A stretch of DNA of 64,000 bases from Fusarium oxysporum f. sp. lycopersici 4287. Its lineage: Eukaryota > Ascomycota > Sordariomycetes > Hypocreales > Nectriaceae. The stretch lies in assembly GCF_000149955.1 (NCBI RefSeq), contig NC_030987.1, forward strand, positions 3,317,138 through 3,381,137, given 5' to 3'. Under the pieces are notes generated by a model. That model saw only the letters and a list, made by a program, of their open reading frames with translations, was not told the origin of the DNA and ran no database searches. The position numbers were made by a program, and so were the translations under genes. Shown here one piece after another: positions 21,509 to 33,266 of this stretch. Position 1 is the stretch's first letter, and every line of letters starts with the position of its first letter.

Positions 21509-21845
21509 TCTGACGCATGATTATTTTTATGAGACTTTTTACGACTACTGGACGGGGCAGGAAAGATGTGTATGCATCACTCATTACATGATAAGCCACT
21601 CTGGTACAAACGCACGAACTTCACTTTTGCATGAATTTGGGATGCTCGATATGAAACTGGGTATGATTAGGGCTACAAATAGGTCTGGGGTTGGACCATG
21701 GGTATGGCGTTCAGTGTTTGGGTATATTTCACATCTGGCATGAAATGGGTTCCCAGCGATAAGAGGGCCACATGCTTATCAAGACAAAAATACAAAAAGA
21801 GTATCTTTTGCAACCACACCGCTCACATCCCCCCCCATCTTGTGT
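21509..21845. other. Convergent intergenic region
   Basis: The 3' regions of the 163-aa gene and ALG10; nothing else is seen. Confidence 0.5.
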
Positions 21846-24183
21846 TTACCACATAAATCTTTGAAGTCGACCGTCGTCCAGCACAGTCCCATCTTCCGCC
21901 TTCCAAATGTAAGGCTTGGTGAGGAAGATGTAGCCTGTTGCAACATTGATGGCGATGAACCAAAACGTTTCAATGATAAGACGCAGATCGTAGTGTTGAA
22001 AGAACTCAAACAAAGGCCTGGTCTTTGGGTGATTTGAGAGCCTAGAAGCAATATCGCTGTAACCACCATGGTCGTGAAGCCTCCACGCAGGTACAAGCAG
22101 CCTCCACATCACCCAGGGTATGATAAAGTATCGTGGCTCTACTAGCGGGGCCGTCATGAGTGATAAGGTTGTGGCAAGCAAGAATATGAGTCCAGTCGAA
22201 GTGGAAGCTGGTATAACGGAAGCAAGAAGAGGGTCATCTTCCAAAGCCTTGCTCAGTTCTTGATCTTTGGAAGTATCCTGAGAATTCTCCGTTACCTCAG
22301 TTGGAAAGGGAGTATAAGTCTGTCTTGGCGAAAACCCAACGTTAGTCACCATAGGATGACTCAGGAAGGGAGGATTTCCTGTTCCATTCCCATAAACAGA
22401 ACAGGCACGCGTGTGAATTGTGAAGAACCGTGAACAGCCAGCGACGGTACCCCACGTCATCCACCGAGACAAGGTATAGGGGACAACCAAAGCATATCGA
22501 ATCCAAGAAGCCCGTCGGATGGTGTATCGAAAGATGTAGAACATGTAATGGCGGTTGTCAGCCAGAGTGAAGGGGTGGATAATAGTGTTGTAGCGTACGA
22601 TGGCGAGGGAGAGCACTATGGTCGCAAGGAGGTAGAGGGGCCAGAGTATAAGCTTAATCCCAAAGATGAAGCTGGCGATTTCCAGTGGCTTCGATGGACG
22701 TGGGTATTTCCTGTCCGAGCTGCCAGTCGCCGAGTCTTTGTCAGAGCTTCCTGACCTTCGTGACTTGCTGAAGGAAAATGAGGCCGGCTCTGCATTGGCC
22801 TCGGGGGCTGGTTTGCTAGTTGATGTAGGCGATCCAGCCTGCGGGAGTATTCGCAGTCCTATGTTAATGATGGGTAGGGCATACGGTACCAGAAGTGGTA
22901 GAGAGAAGAAAGCAAAGAAAGGCCATATGTAGAGCATCTGTGGGAGGTGGATAGTAGCAACATGGTTGGATTTGTCACCTTGTGTCGTTAGCCACAGACT
23001 CGACGCGATGCAAAGAGAGTACTTACCGAGGACAACACCACCGTTCCATGCTACGAAGCCACCAAATGAGACAAGGACAGCAACGTAAGGCCATATTTGC
23101 CTAATGACGTGGATTGGGTTGCAAATCGCTGCGATTCCCAGGCTCAAGACACAGAAGAGCATGTCTGGTCTTCAGTTAGTGACAAGTTAACCTGTAGGAA
23201 AGAGCTGGTTTACCATCTGGCCACATCATGTGCAGTGGGGGGTCATGGACATCCCCAAGGGAATATCTCCATGCAAAATACTTGATCTGCCTAAAGAGCG
23301 TTAAGATAACTGGCTGATCAACCTGCTCTGGCCGCAATGTCTTGACAGCATGGACAGCTTCTAGGCCACCCATATACACAACTACCCAGAAGACATTGGT
23401 CTGGCGAAAGAAAAGCGTGACAATTCCAAGGAAGATTGTTGTTAGATCGTTCAAGGCAGAACTACGATCTCGACCAATGCGCTTCAAGTGGTTCAAGTAC
23501 GCGACCAGGACGGCTGCAGTAGATACAACATCGGTGTAGTAAAGTCCAGAGAAGAAGAAGAGAAGAGGAAAGAGGGCGATATTGAGTGCGGTGTGAACTG
23601 CATATTGTGAAGTATTGCGTAGCCGGGTCGAGGCGTGAGCTTCATAGAGACGTGCCTCGATCTCTCGACGGCACTTCAGGACCAAGAAGGCGAGTATCAT
23701 CAGAACAACGACGTTGGTAGCTCGTAGACTCTTGACGTCGCAGAAGTATCCACTTATTGAACTACTAGGACGGATAACTCCAGGTGTTACAAGAGAGAGA
23801 AGGTAACTGTACTGGGCTCAGCATTTGCTTAGGGGTATAGAAGCGCGTGAAACTTACAGCCCTGGTGGTGTCGTAATCTTGTCATCCCACTCTTGGAACC
23901 TCCCCTGGCAGTATTTTTGCGCCTGCGGTATATGGAATACTTCATCCTAACTCGAGTTAGCATCTGTGCAATGAGTACGATATAAGATGAGGCGTACCAG
24001 GTAAGGCTCAGGGACCAGTACTGAGACGGCATACAACCAAGAGACAGAAGCGACAGAAAGGCAATAAAAGAAGAAACCCTCTAAGCGCGAGTTAGGACCT
24101 GAAGAGTTCTTAAATCGCCAGACAAAAAGAGGTAGCGCAATGATGAAGGCTGCTACTGTCTTGTATCCTTGAGATAGCTCCAT
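21846..24183 (-). CDS. alg10: ALG10/DIE2 dolichyl-P-glucose alpha-1,2-glucosyltransferase
   Basis: Adds the terminal, third glucose to the lipid-linked oligosaccharide in the ER lumen, the last step before N-glycan transfer. Five exons keep frame: 23998-24183, 23858-23946, 23214-23806, 23027-23164 and 21846-22978, 712 aa. The DIE2/ALG10 signature is clear: [83 protein letters not shown] (split by introns), then [11 protein letters not shown] near the C terminus. It has about 12 membrane spans. A Ser/Pro-rich insertion (about residues 390-440) is larger than in yeast. The exon 2/3 join uses acceptor TACAG, giving PGL-YLLS. It converges on the 163-aa gene. Confidence 0.94.
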
Positions 24184-24742
24184 CTTGACAAGTGTTCACC
24201 AGCAGTTAGCTGAACGCGAAAGAGATCGTGTTGGAACAATTAGAATCCTCTCATGACATGAAGAAGCCAAAGATTTCTGTTAAGAGAGACAACAATTAGG
24301 AAAGTTGAAGGATAAATGAATGGCGAAAGTCAGCTTGAAATTGTATAAGACGGGCAAGTTGTACATGTAGGAGAGAGAACAGTGTTTCGCAGTGAGTTAG
24401 TGGCACTGTACTTTAATGAGTGGAACATCATATCAACAACCCCAAATGGTCCAAAGCAACATGTGACAGCCCAAGGATACCTATTGTAGACTATAACAGT
24501 GATAGGAATCGCTCTATTCAAATCTTCCATGCCATCACAAGTCTATTCTTTTGCAGAGGACTTCCATAAGGTGCTAGGCATGTCTCTGCCTACAAGTAAA
24601 CCACTTAGGCATCAACCAATCACAGGTCGTACATTTCACAGCAAAATTCAAGGCTCATAACATGTCTATTGGAATATCTTATACAAGGAGAGCCGGCAGG
24701 GGCGCTGAACAACGTCTATCTTCCTCAAGTCCACCAGATAAT
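24184..24742. other. Intergenic: ALG10 promoter and QCR10 3' region
   Basis: No gene or repeat recognised. Confidence 0.5.
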
Positions 24743-25567
24743 TTAGAAAGGCTATACAGACTATTAATAACCGACCCCAATGCTTCGTATCATAGTCAAG
24801 ACTTACGTTGTCGGCGGGGTGGATCTCCTTTCGGAAGTAGTTGCCAAGGAAAGGGATCTTCTGTATAGGAATTAATATCATGATCAAATAGTGTCGAGAG
24901 AAGGTGATTCGTACCTGGAGAACATCGCGCTGCACACGAGGGATACCGTTGGCGAAGAGGAGGACAGCAACAGCGGCGGGGGCACCGTACATAGCCAGAC
25001 GGGAGCCGCTATAACCCAGTCAGTTCCCATCCACAGTATAACGATCGGTCGTTCAGCAAAATCTCTAATCCAGTCTCAATCTATCATCCGCCATGTCCAT
25101 CTCAGCCGCGGTTGATCATTCCAAGAACTTCGGAGAAACGGAAAGGAGATTGAAACTCGGTTCGCTTGCATATTCGGTTCTCGATCGCAATTTCGGTTTG
25201 GAGTTGTGCACTTACATTCGGAAGGCAGACTGGGGGGTGATGCCAGCAACGTTGGGCTGAGGATGGTACCTATTCCAGAGTATTAGCCAAAGTCACTATT
25301 CCATATGAACCCTTGCGAGGATGTCGAGAGTCGTAGTTCGCTTGTGCCTTGACAGTGCGCTTCGAATTCGACGTTAGGGGATTGTAGACTGGTATAACGT
25401 ACTTAGGACCATAGTTGCTCTTGAATTCCGACATGCGGATGGGAGTCTGGTGAGAATCAGGTCAGTCGATTGCACACTTGGTGAAAGACGCCTCGAGCCA
25501 TTCGTGAATATCTGTAGCTAGTTCTCGGCGGTCGTATCGAAGGGTTCGGACGTACGTAGGAGACCAT
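24743..25567 (-). CDS. qcr10: Ubiquinol-cytochrome c reductase subunit 10 (complex III)
   Basis: Small single-span subunit of the mitochondrial bc1 complex. It is recognised by MSEFKSNYGPKY, the membrane segment LAMYGAPAAVAVLLFANGIPRV, and the tail KIPFLGNYFRKEIHPADNPF, which matches the yeast Qcr10 KIPLLG... ending. Six tiny exons: 25556-25567 (MVSY), about 25399-25446, about 25216-25256, 24915-25008, 24807-24860 and 24743-24751 (PF-stop), about 83 aa. The exon 2/3 join is uncertain. The strongest donor (GTACGT at 25402) combined with the nearest AG at 25271-25272 breaks the frame by one base. A GTTATA donor with a TTCAG acceptor keeps it. It is divergent from MED4 with 298 bp between start codons. 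Confidence 0.8.
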
Positions 25568-25865
25568 CTTGAATTGTAGGGCGGTGGAAGCCTGTTTCGT
25601 CGTTCAATTGCTTGTCGATGTCGTCGTCGTAAAAGAAGGCCTTGAACGTGGTTGCGCGAGTTTGCCGAACGGGAAAGATCGGGTTTGTTTGGCCTCAGGC
25701 CTAAAAGAAGCTCTGGGGCAGTCGACCAATTATAACCGCAGGCAAGGACCCACTTTGACTTCCAAGCTTCGGTCTGCTATAGCAGCCTTGCCTTTGACCT
25801 TTCTTTTATTTACTTTCATATCACTTGATACTAGAAAAGTCGCCTTGATCAACCACGATCTTGTG

Positions 25866-26959
25866 ATGGACAAATATATCGATGGTCGCTTTGAGCGAGT
25901 AGAGAAAGCTCTCGCAAATCTAATTGATTCAGTCACGAAATACCATCCCTCTATACAACAAGGAGAGGAGCTCAATGCAGCAGACCAAGAACTAAGCAGA
26001 GGCTTGAAAGAAGGTAATTCATACGACTTGGCCAGCCATGAATGTTTTAGCTAATTCGCTTCTCAGTCCAAACTCATCAGAACAATTATTTACGTATTCA
26101 ACAACTGCGCGAATCTTCAAACGCCCTTGATACGCAGATCCGCGATACTCTTTCGAATCTAGCGACTACTCGCAAGGATATCGTGACGACGCAAACCACC
26201 ACATTTCCTTCTGGCCCAAGCTACCCCATCGCCTACGAAGAACTGCTCAATTATGCCCGACGTATCAGCAAAACGACTATGCCACCAGCAGGCACTATTA
26301 AAGCCGTACCACCGACGCCAGATGTCCCGGAAGTTCAAACTCCAGGCGGTCAAACACCAGCAGCCCAGACTCCAGGACCCGAGTCGCAAGCAGCTTCAGT
26401 CATGACACCATCTGCGCCTCCATCGTCTCAGGTTCAAAGCCCGGCAGTCATGAATGGTACACCGGCCGTCTCCCAGGAACCCGCGACTCAACAGTCCTCC
26501 ATGTCGGCCAATACCGTCCTGCCCAGCGAGTGGACACAGTTCTTGAACCCCTTGACTGACCAGATCTTCCTCCCTTGGCCAAACGACCTTCAGCTTGGCG
26601 CTGGCTCCCTGGCTGCTAACCAGCTCCTCCAGGAGCAGGGCATCGACCCCAAGGGCTACGATCCTGCCGAGGAGGAAGAGCGCAAGCGTCGTGAGGAAGA
26701 GGAGAGAAAGCAGAAGGAAGAAGAGGACCGTATTGCCCAGGAAGAGCGCGAAAAGAAGCAACGTGAGGAACGCGAGCGCCAGCGCATCGAGAGAGAACGC
26801 CAGAGAGAAAAGGAGCAAGAGGCTTGGAGACGTGCAAGTCTGGTTGGTGGTCCGGCTGCCCCTGGCGAACAAAGGAGCCCAACTGGACCTCCACAGCAAA
26901 AGGCCCAGTTCCAGTTTACTAATCTGGATGATTTGGATGACGATGACGACGACGATTGA
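25866..26959 (+). CDS. med4: Mediator complex subunit 4
   Basis: Component of the Mediator middle module, which bridges activators and RNA polymerase II in the nucleus. Exons 25866-26013 and 26067-26959, 346 aa, from ATG 25866 (MDKYIDGRFERVEKALANLIDSV). The N-terminal coiled coil (about 1-90) includes HQNNYLRIQQLRESSNALD. The Med4 signature is YEELLNYARRISKTTMPP at about residues 105-122. The rest is Pro/Gln/Thr-rich linker, then WTQFLNPLTDQIFLPWPND, a highly charged Glu/Arg helix (about 255-310) and a pure Asp tail. The long charged extension is normal for filamentous fungi. It shares a short divergent promoter with QCR10. Confidence 0.92.
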
Positions 26960-27323
26960 GCAGGAGGAAATAAGCCAACGAATTTTTGATATCTATAATA
27001 AGCTTAAAAACAATGCAGAACAATACCTCCTCGTCAATAGCCAACACGGCCCAGCTCTGTTGGCACTGGCCTGATTTTGATATCCGTCTAAATGAAAATG
27101 AATCTACTCCGCACTCGCAGCGTGCTGATGCAACACCACCGATCCTTATCACCATAATCTCGCCGATCTGGCACTTGTTTGCAGCTTAAAGCACGGCTCA
27201 TGGTAAACGCGAATTCCAGACGCTGGTCGTACATGTATTTTACAAACACCAAAATTCCGTCTCTTGTTCATTAGTCACTTGTCGTTGATGATCCATTCGT
27301 CATAATTGGTGCATGGTCGTCTC
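26960..27323. other. Convergent intergenic region
   Basis: The 3' regions of MED4 and the nonaspanin; nothing else seen. Confidence 0.5.
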
Positions 27324-29295
27324 TTAATCAATCTTGATGGACGAGTAGATCTTGCGAACGAACCACCAACTGGCGAAGTAGCCGATGGAGCCTGCAAAGG
27401 TCAGAATGTCATCGTAAAGGAGGATTTATAAAGAACTTACCAGTAAGAATGAAGAAGAGGAATGAAATGATGGCACTGTAGCCCATGTAGAGCACAATAC
27501 CAGCCAATCCACTCGCCCTGACCTTTGTAACAAGGTACAAAAGACAATTCAAGAAGATATAGCCACCACTCATACCAGCAGCGAGGAAAGATCTCCACTG
27601 CCAGTTGTAGTTCTCAGCACATAGCAGGAAGTATACCATGAGGATAGTGACAGCAGCGCAGACAACGATCATGAGACCATAGCAGAGGAACAGGAAGCCA
27701 AACATGTAGTAGATCCTGCTGAACCAGATCGAGTTCATAATGAAGAAGAGCTCGACAAAGATGGCACCGAAGGGAAGAAGACCGACAATGAGCACGCTAG
27801 GGACAGGCTTAAGGTAAGTGCTCACAGGAGGAATCTGTCGTGGAATCTGGTTGGTACGGACAGGGGGTTGGAACTGAGGAGAGCGGAATCCAACCCAGGA
27901 ACCACCGAACGAGAGAGGAATCGAAATAATGAACCAGATAGCAACAATCACAAGCATGGTGGTGAAAGGAACCGCCCCTGATGACTGCTTGGCCCAGAGG
28001 AAAAGGTTCAGGAGGAAGAAGCTGGAGAAGACAATGCCGGGAACCAAGGTAGGGGTCAAAGCAATGTTCAACTTCCAGCTCTCACCTTGCCATGCCTTGT
28101 AAGTTCGAGCAGAGACATAACCACCAACGAAGCCAAGGACAGTATACATGAGGATCATGATTGTTCCAAGGGATCCACGGTTTGAAGGAGACAAGAATCC
28201 AAGGAGAGCAAAGAGAATGGTACAGCCTGTCATGCAGAACAGCTGAACACCATTGCCGGCCAGGACTGAGAGCAGAAGAGGACGCGAAGGGGTTCGGAAG
28301 ACGTCGCCATGGACCAGCTTCCAGCCAGAGTCTTCCTGAACACCATCCTCAACAACCGAGGTACCGCCAAAGTCGTCGAGGTCGATCTGGTCGAGTCTGT
28401 TATAACGAGCAATATCCTTCTTGAGAGCGCGGACCAGGATGGACATGACAGTGAGAACAAGGATAACAACAATGATAGCAGTATCGATAAGCCAGAACCA
28501 GTGAATTTTAGGATCAAACACGTGCAAGTACTTGTCCCATCGAGTGGCCCAGGCAGTGTCGGATTTGCGCCAGATCACGCTGTAGCTGAAGGCAACATGC
28601 TGTTCGCCCCCAGATAAAACGATGGGCGGGTGGTTGGCGCAATCAGCCTTGCCGCCGTACTCCTTTGAACTTGGCTGCACAACCACACCGACGACACGGC
28701 GCTGGTTGGGGTCCTTGTTCACCTCGTGGTACTCGATGGCGATTTCGTAGTGGTTATTGAACAGAATGTTGTCGTCCTTATCATCCTGGCCAAGTAAGAA
28801 TCGGGGATTATAAAAGGTAGTGCCAGTTAATTGATCGAGAACTTCCTGTCCCGCTGGCAATCCATCCACAAGCCATTCCAGACTGTAGCCCTGTTCGATG
28901 CGGCTTTTGACAAACTGAACCGATTTCTCAGTATATTTGACTTTGCAAAGGGGTTTGCACGTCTCGTTCTTGCCCATGATAAGCTCAAAAGGAGAAGTCA
29001 TGATGCGGTCTCCGAAGAGAATACTACCCAGACTTTCCGAAACATATTGAGGGCCGCCTTCAGGTTGACAGAATTGGAAGGCAGGATGGTAGTAGTCGTA
29101 CGAGACAACGGCGTGTAGTCGCGGATCTTGGGAGCGGTCGACAGGCTTGATGCTATTCACGTAAAGCGGAACCTTATCTCCCTCTTTGTAGGTAGTTGGG
29201 GCGACACCGGGGAGGTAGAAAGCAGAAGCTAGCTGTGGTATAGCCAGAAGCGAGCTAACAAGCGCCGTACGAGGCGCGAAGTCTCGGAAATGCAT
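27324..29295 (-). CDS. emp70: EMP70/TM9SF nonaspanin (endomembrane protein 70)
   Basis: Nine-span Golgi/endosomal membrane protein involved in sorting of membrane proteins, adhesion and copper homeostasis in yeast. Exons 27441-29295 and 27324-27391, 640 aa. The signal peptide is about residues 1-25 (cleavage near ASA-FYLPG). The lumenal domain (to about 270) has the FYLPGVAPTTYKEGDKVPLYVNS opening typical of TM9SF and CxxxC-like NETCKPLC. Nine membrane spans follow, with conserved LDDFGG, WKLVHGDVFR, GFVGGYVSAR and PLSFGGSWVGFR. The C terminus SSIKID carries the Golgi-retention/COPI-binding KxD motif. The final 23-residue exon is needed for this tail. Divergent from LCP5. Confidence 0.95.
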
Positions 29296-29787
29296 ATTGG
29301 AAAGTTAGATCATGCGCAGACCGATAGAGGTTAACAAAGGAGGATTGCGAAAGCCGAGATGTGAAGCTGTCGATCAAAGCTCCAGCTGACGACGACTTGC
29401 GCGACCCGCAATTTCGAGTCGATGAGGAAGGAAAATTAAAAATCAAGTAATCACTGAGAGTTTTACTCAGTTTCTGCCTCTTATATCGTCCGATCAATGA
29501 TATAAAGGATCGTGTGGTGAATCAGGCCAGGAAAACAGCTGCGAGAGTAAATCATCAAACAGGGAGCTACAAGGCACTTGCTGTAATCTGTCATGGAGAT
29601 ATTAGCTGAGTCAGGAGAATGAGCCACGCACTGAAACAGGGGATTTGTGGCGTTTGTGGCTGTCGAGGCAGGAATGTGGAGCCAAGCCAAGAACGCCCCG
29701 CTAAAAAGTTGAAGTACTCCAAACTTTTCGACGAGACATCAGTTTTCAATTGTCTAGAGATTTCAAGTCTCAGTCAAACAGATCACC
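29296..29787. promoter_or_regulatory. Divergent promoter region, EMP70 and LCP5
   Basis: 492 bp between two start codons. No individual element can be assigned with confidence. Confidence 0.45.
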
Positions 29788-30876
29788 ATGGCAGCACCTA
29801 CAACATTACCGGCGCTATTGACGTCGCTAACCCAGTCGCTGTCATCAGCACTCGAGGTCACACCAAAACTCGCAGCCATCGAGCACCAGAAGGATGGCAT
29901 TTCACTTCTCGATGTGAAGAATGAACTTCTCCTCTCATACCTACAAAACTTGGTCTTCTTGATCCTGCTCAAATTGCGCAACTCAAAATCAAACTCGGAT
30001 AAAGCCGAAGACGACTCCGAACTCGACGAATCTGTGAGGGCAAAGCTGGTTGAGCTACGACTTTACTTGGAAAGGGGAGCCCGACCGTTGGAAGAGAAGT
30101 TGCGCTTCTCCATTGATCGATTCCTCCGAACAGCAGACGATGCAGAGCGCGAGAGACAGGCAAAGGAAGCCAAGGCCGCGGCTGGATCAGACTCTGAGGA
30201 AGAAGAGGACGACTCAGAGGAGGAAGCAGATGCTGAAGCTCTGTCTCACAAGCCCGGCAACTTTGGAGCCATGGCTGATGATGTTACTGCTCGCCGAGCG
30301 GAGCGTGATGGGGGAGCTGCGGGTGTATACCGCCCACCTAAGAGAGACCGTGCCACAATGGATGCGCCTCAACGACGCGAGAAGCACGATCGTCGCGCCG
30401 GCAAGTCTCACACCATGGAAGAATTTGTCGCCTCAGAGCTATCCAGTGCACCTTTGGCGGAGCCCAGTATTGGTACCACAATCGTCCAGGGAGGTCGCAA
30501 GATGAAGACCGACGCCGAGCGAAAGGAGGAGGCAGAGCGCCGGGATTACGAGGAAATGAACTTTACACGTCTTCCCAAGGAGAGCAAGAAAGATCGAGCT
30601 CAGAAGGCGAAGCAGGCTGGTCGCAGCAACCGCATGCAGTTTGGTGGCGAGGATTGGCACAACCTGGGAGAGGGTGTCGACCGTATCGATCGTCTTACCA
30701 AGCGCAAGCAATCAGGTGGGAATGTTCGTGCTCTTCTGGACAAGAGCCGAAAGCGTGGAATCGACACAACGGATGGACCCCGTGGAAGTGGTATGGGAGG
30801 TGGTATTGGAGAGAGATTCAACAAGAGAGTCAAGGTATTGGAGGGTGGACGCCGCGACCGTGGAAAGGGTCGATAG
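29788..30876 (+). CDS. lcp5: LCP5/neuroguidin, small-subunit processome protein
   Basis: U3 snoRNP-associated protein of the Sas10/Utp3/C1D family, required for 18S rRNA maturation in the nucleolus. Single exon, 362 aa. The Sas10/C1D domain covers about residues 10-95 (GISLLDVKNELLLSYLQNLVFLILLKLR is its hallmark, followed by VELRLYLERGARPLEEKLRF). An acidic tract (SDSEEEEDDSEEEADAE) follows. The C-terminal half has the Lcp5 motifs YRPPKRDRATMD, YEEMNFTRLPKESKKDR, FGGEDWHNLGEGVDRI, and a basic Gly/Arg tail with nuclear localisation signals. Length and order agree with fungal Lcp5. Confidence 0.94.
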   Translation: MAAPTTLPALLTSLTQSLSSALEVTPKLAAIEHQKDGISLLDVKNELLLSYLQNLVFLILLKLRNSKSNSDKAEDDSELDESVRAKLVELRLYLERGARPLEEKLRFSIDRFLRTADDAERERQAKEAKAAAGSDSEEEEDDSEEEADAEALSHKPGNFGAMADDVTARRAERDGGAAGVYRPPKRDRATMDAPQRREKHDRRAGKSHTMEEFVASELSSAPLAEPSIGTTIVQGGRKMKTDAERKEEAERRDYEEMNFTRLPKESKKDRAQKAKQAGRSNRMQFGGEDWHNLGEGVDRIDRLTKRKQSGGNVRALLDKSRKRGIDTTDGPRGSGMGGGIGERFNKRVKVLEGGRRDRGKGR

Positions 30877-31533
30877 ACTGTTTGATGTTAATAGATATGT
30901 TTTCTGGCTTCTGGGATGCCCAGAAACGAAACGATCTACGGATGTCGTTTCATGGCCATATGCCTGCTGGATTCAATGGAGTTTAAAATTCGGACTGCGT
31001 GTTGAGAAATTATCAATGCAAATAGGCTGCTTTACTGGAAAAGCATCACAAATGCAGTAAACACTTCTTCCATCCAAGATTACATCTCTATTGAAATAAG
31101 TCAGCTACTTATTACAATTGGGGCATGACTGAGTGTCTCTCATCTTTGGCTTGGGACTTTCGAATTGCTGTTACTGATAAGATAACGGTCTAAACTTTGG
31201 CGGGGGACGAACATGGAAATTTCTCTACAATCGCCCCTCCCAGCGTTGACAGCCCTCTAAACTTGCAACCTTCAGTCTGACTTACTTCGCATCTAAACCC
31301 TGTCGCAAAAACGCCGAAGCTTAAGATACCGGTACAAAACCCGTGTATATACTCGGTATCGACATACGAGCCAAAGGTATTCTAGAAACAGCTGCGCATT
31401 GTGGTTGTCGCAAAGCGAACTTGGAGAGCGACGTAGAGTCATCCAAACCGAAAGCGAATAACAAGGCCTAGTCAGGTTCTTGACTGGCAATTTGTGCAGA
31501 AGAGCTCTGTTTCCTTACAAATAATTTCATAAG
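30877..31533. other. Intergenic: LCP5 3' region and RPC37 promoter
   Basis: No further gene recognised. Confidence 0.5.
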
Positions 31534-32803
31534 ATGTCTACAACGTCGAATACACCGGCTCCCACGGCCTCAATGGACATCGATGATATGGACGTTGACT
31601 CTGGCGTCAAGCCCTCTACAGCCAACAATCCTACCACGATAGACGACGACGATGATGATCCAGTCACCGCAACATATAACGTCTTTATCAATCCCTCTCT
31701 GCCTTTAGGCCGCCGCCTTCTCGTTCTCCAACATCCTAACCGAACCGATGACTCCCCACGACCTCCACCGACCGAATTGCGAGTGAAGGCTCAAGCAGGT
31801 ATGGTTGAAGTCGATGTGCCCCTAGACAACACAGTCGCCTATGATCGCGAGAAGGGTCAAAAGTGGGGAAAGACATTGCATGCTTCTATGGCGACCAAGA
31901 ATGGCGGCAGTCATGGATTGGCTGGCGGATTTGGCTTCGGTACGGTCCAGGCTCGAGGTGGCAGGAAAAAGGCCGAGGATGAACAGGAGAACATGGATTG
32001 GGCAGAGGCCGTTAGGCAGGATAAAGTGCTTCGGACACAGACCCTTGGTGGGCAGTATCCTGAGTATAAGGAGGTTCAGCATATGGTTGGTGTCTTTCAA
32101 GGCAGTAAGTCACATTGGCTCTTGAGTCCATATATCTTCTAACACATCGCCAGAGGACTTGCATCTCACGCCTGTATCATCACTTGTTCATCTACGCCCA
32201 CAACTTCACCACATCGACGCAACTGTCCAACAAGCACGCCAAGACGCAGCTACTAAGGAGTCGGCGCCCAGCACTGCAGCCGGCACTGCTCGCGCAATTC
32301 ATATGACTGTCAAGGCTACTGGCGATGGTGATACGGTTACCACCGAAACCATGGCTGATCGTCTACGATCTGTGCAGACAGAGCATTGGCGAACTATGCA
32401 CTACACAGATGAGAATGAGGAGGCTGCCTGGGAGGTTTATAACGAAAGCCTCTTCCTGCGCCCTACTCAAGAGGAGGCCGCGGAAGGAGCAGAGAAAGCC
32501 GATGATGCGGAGGAAAATGAGCCACCCCTTGAGGAGGCTGTGCCAAAGTTCGCTCGTCGATGGGATGATGACGAGCTTCTTGAAGCTGTTAGTGGTATTA
32601 AGAAGCCACAACCGGCGCCAGAACCTGTCAAAGAAGATCCCAAGCCAATTGCTCCCGCCAAGCAGCCAGAGCAACCTGCGCCAGGGGCGGAGGAGGCACG
32701 AAAGCCCAAGCTTCGACCACGAGGTGGAGCGGCGGGGACCGTTCCTCGACGGGGAGGTAGACCTCGAGCTACAGCTTCAAAAACGGCCAACGTTGATGGA
32801 TGA
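31534..32803 (+). CDS. rpc37: RNA polymerase III subunit RPC37 (RPC5)
   Basis: Pol III-specific subunit that pairs with Rpc53 for termination and re-initiation at tRNA, 5S and other genes. Exons 31534-32104 and 32154-32803, 406 aa. After an acidic N terminus comes the Sin-family core: DPVTATYNVFINPSLPLGRRLLVLQHPNR, GMVEVDVPLDN, and VGVFQGKDLHLTPVSSLVHLRPQLHHID, which crosses the intron and confirms it. Then TEHWRTMHYTDENEEAAWEVYNESLF. The C terminus is Pro/Glu-rich and basic, longer than in yeast. Nuclear. Tandem with LCP5, both supporting ribosome and tRNA supply; co-regulation is inference. Confidence 0.92.
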
Positions 32804-33266
32804 AGAGTGAAAGTCTGGTGCTAGAAGTAAACTCAGGGGACTAAATAGGTTGCATGGGACGGCGCAAAGGATCTATCAACTTTATATAAGGAATGCAAAA
32901 GTCACAGTATAAAAAAGCTTTGCCAAAACGTGTAAAATTTGCAAATACGATATAACCTATTTCCTCAATGGACAAGAGTCCTCCCAAACTCTCTCCGTGA
33001 GTTAGTGATGATCATCCGACTGTAATGCCGGTATACATGAAAGCGCTAGGCACTCGCCATATCAGGGGTTACGAGTTTTGTACACCCAGTATGCCTATAC
33101 GCTGAACCGCTCCCAATAATATTTTCGCCAGCATGTAAACCCTGTTTGTTGTGTTGTGTTGCATCCTGCATGTCCCGGTCGTCTTGAGCGCTCTCATATG
33201 CCAGCCCAAGAAAAAGGCCCAAGAATCACCGACAATAGCCTGTATGCATGCTCATGAAACATATGT
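32804..33266. other. Convergent intergenic region
   Basis: The 3' regions of RPC37 and PAT1; nothing else recognised. Confidence 0.5.
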
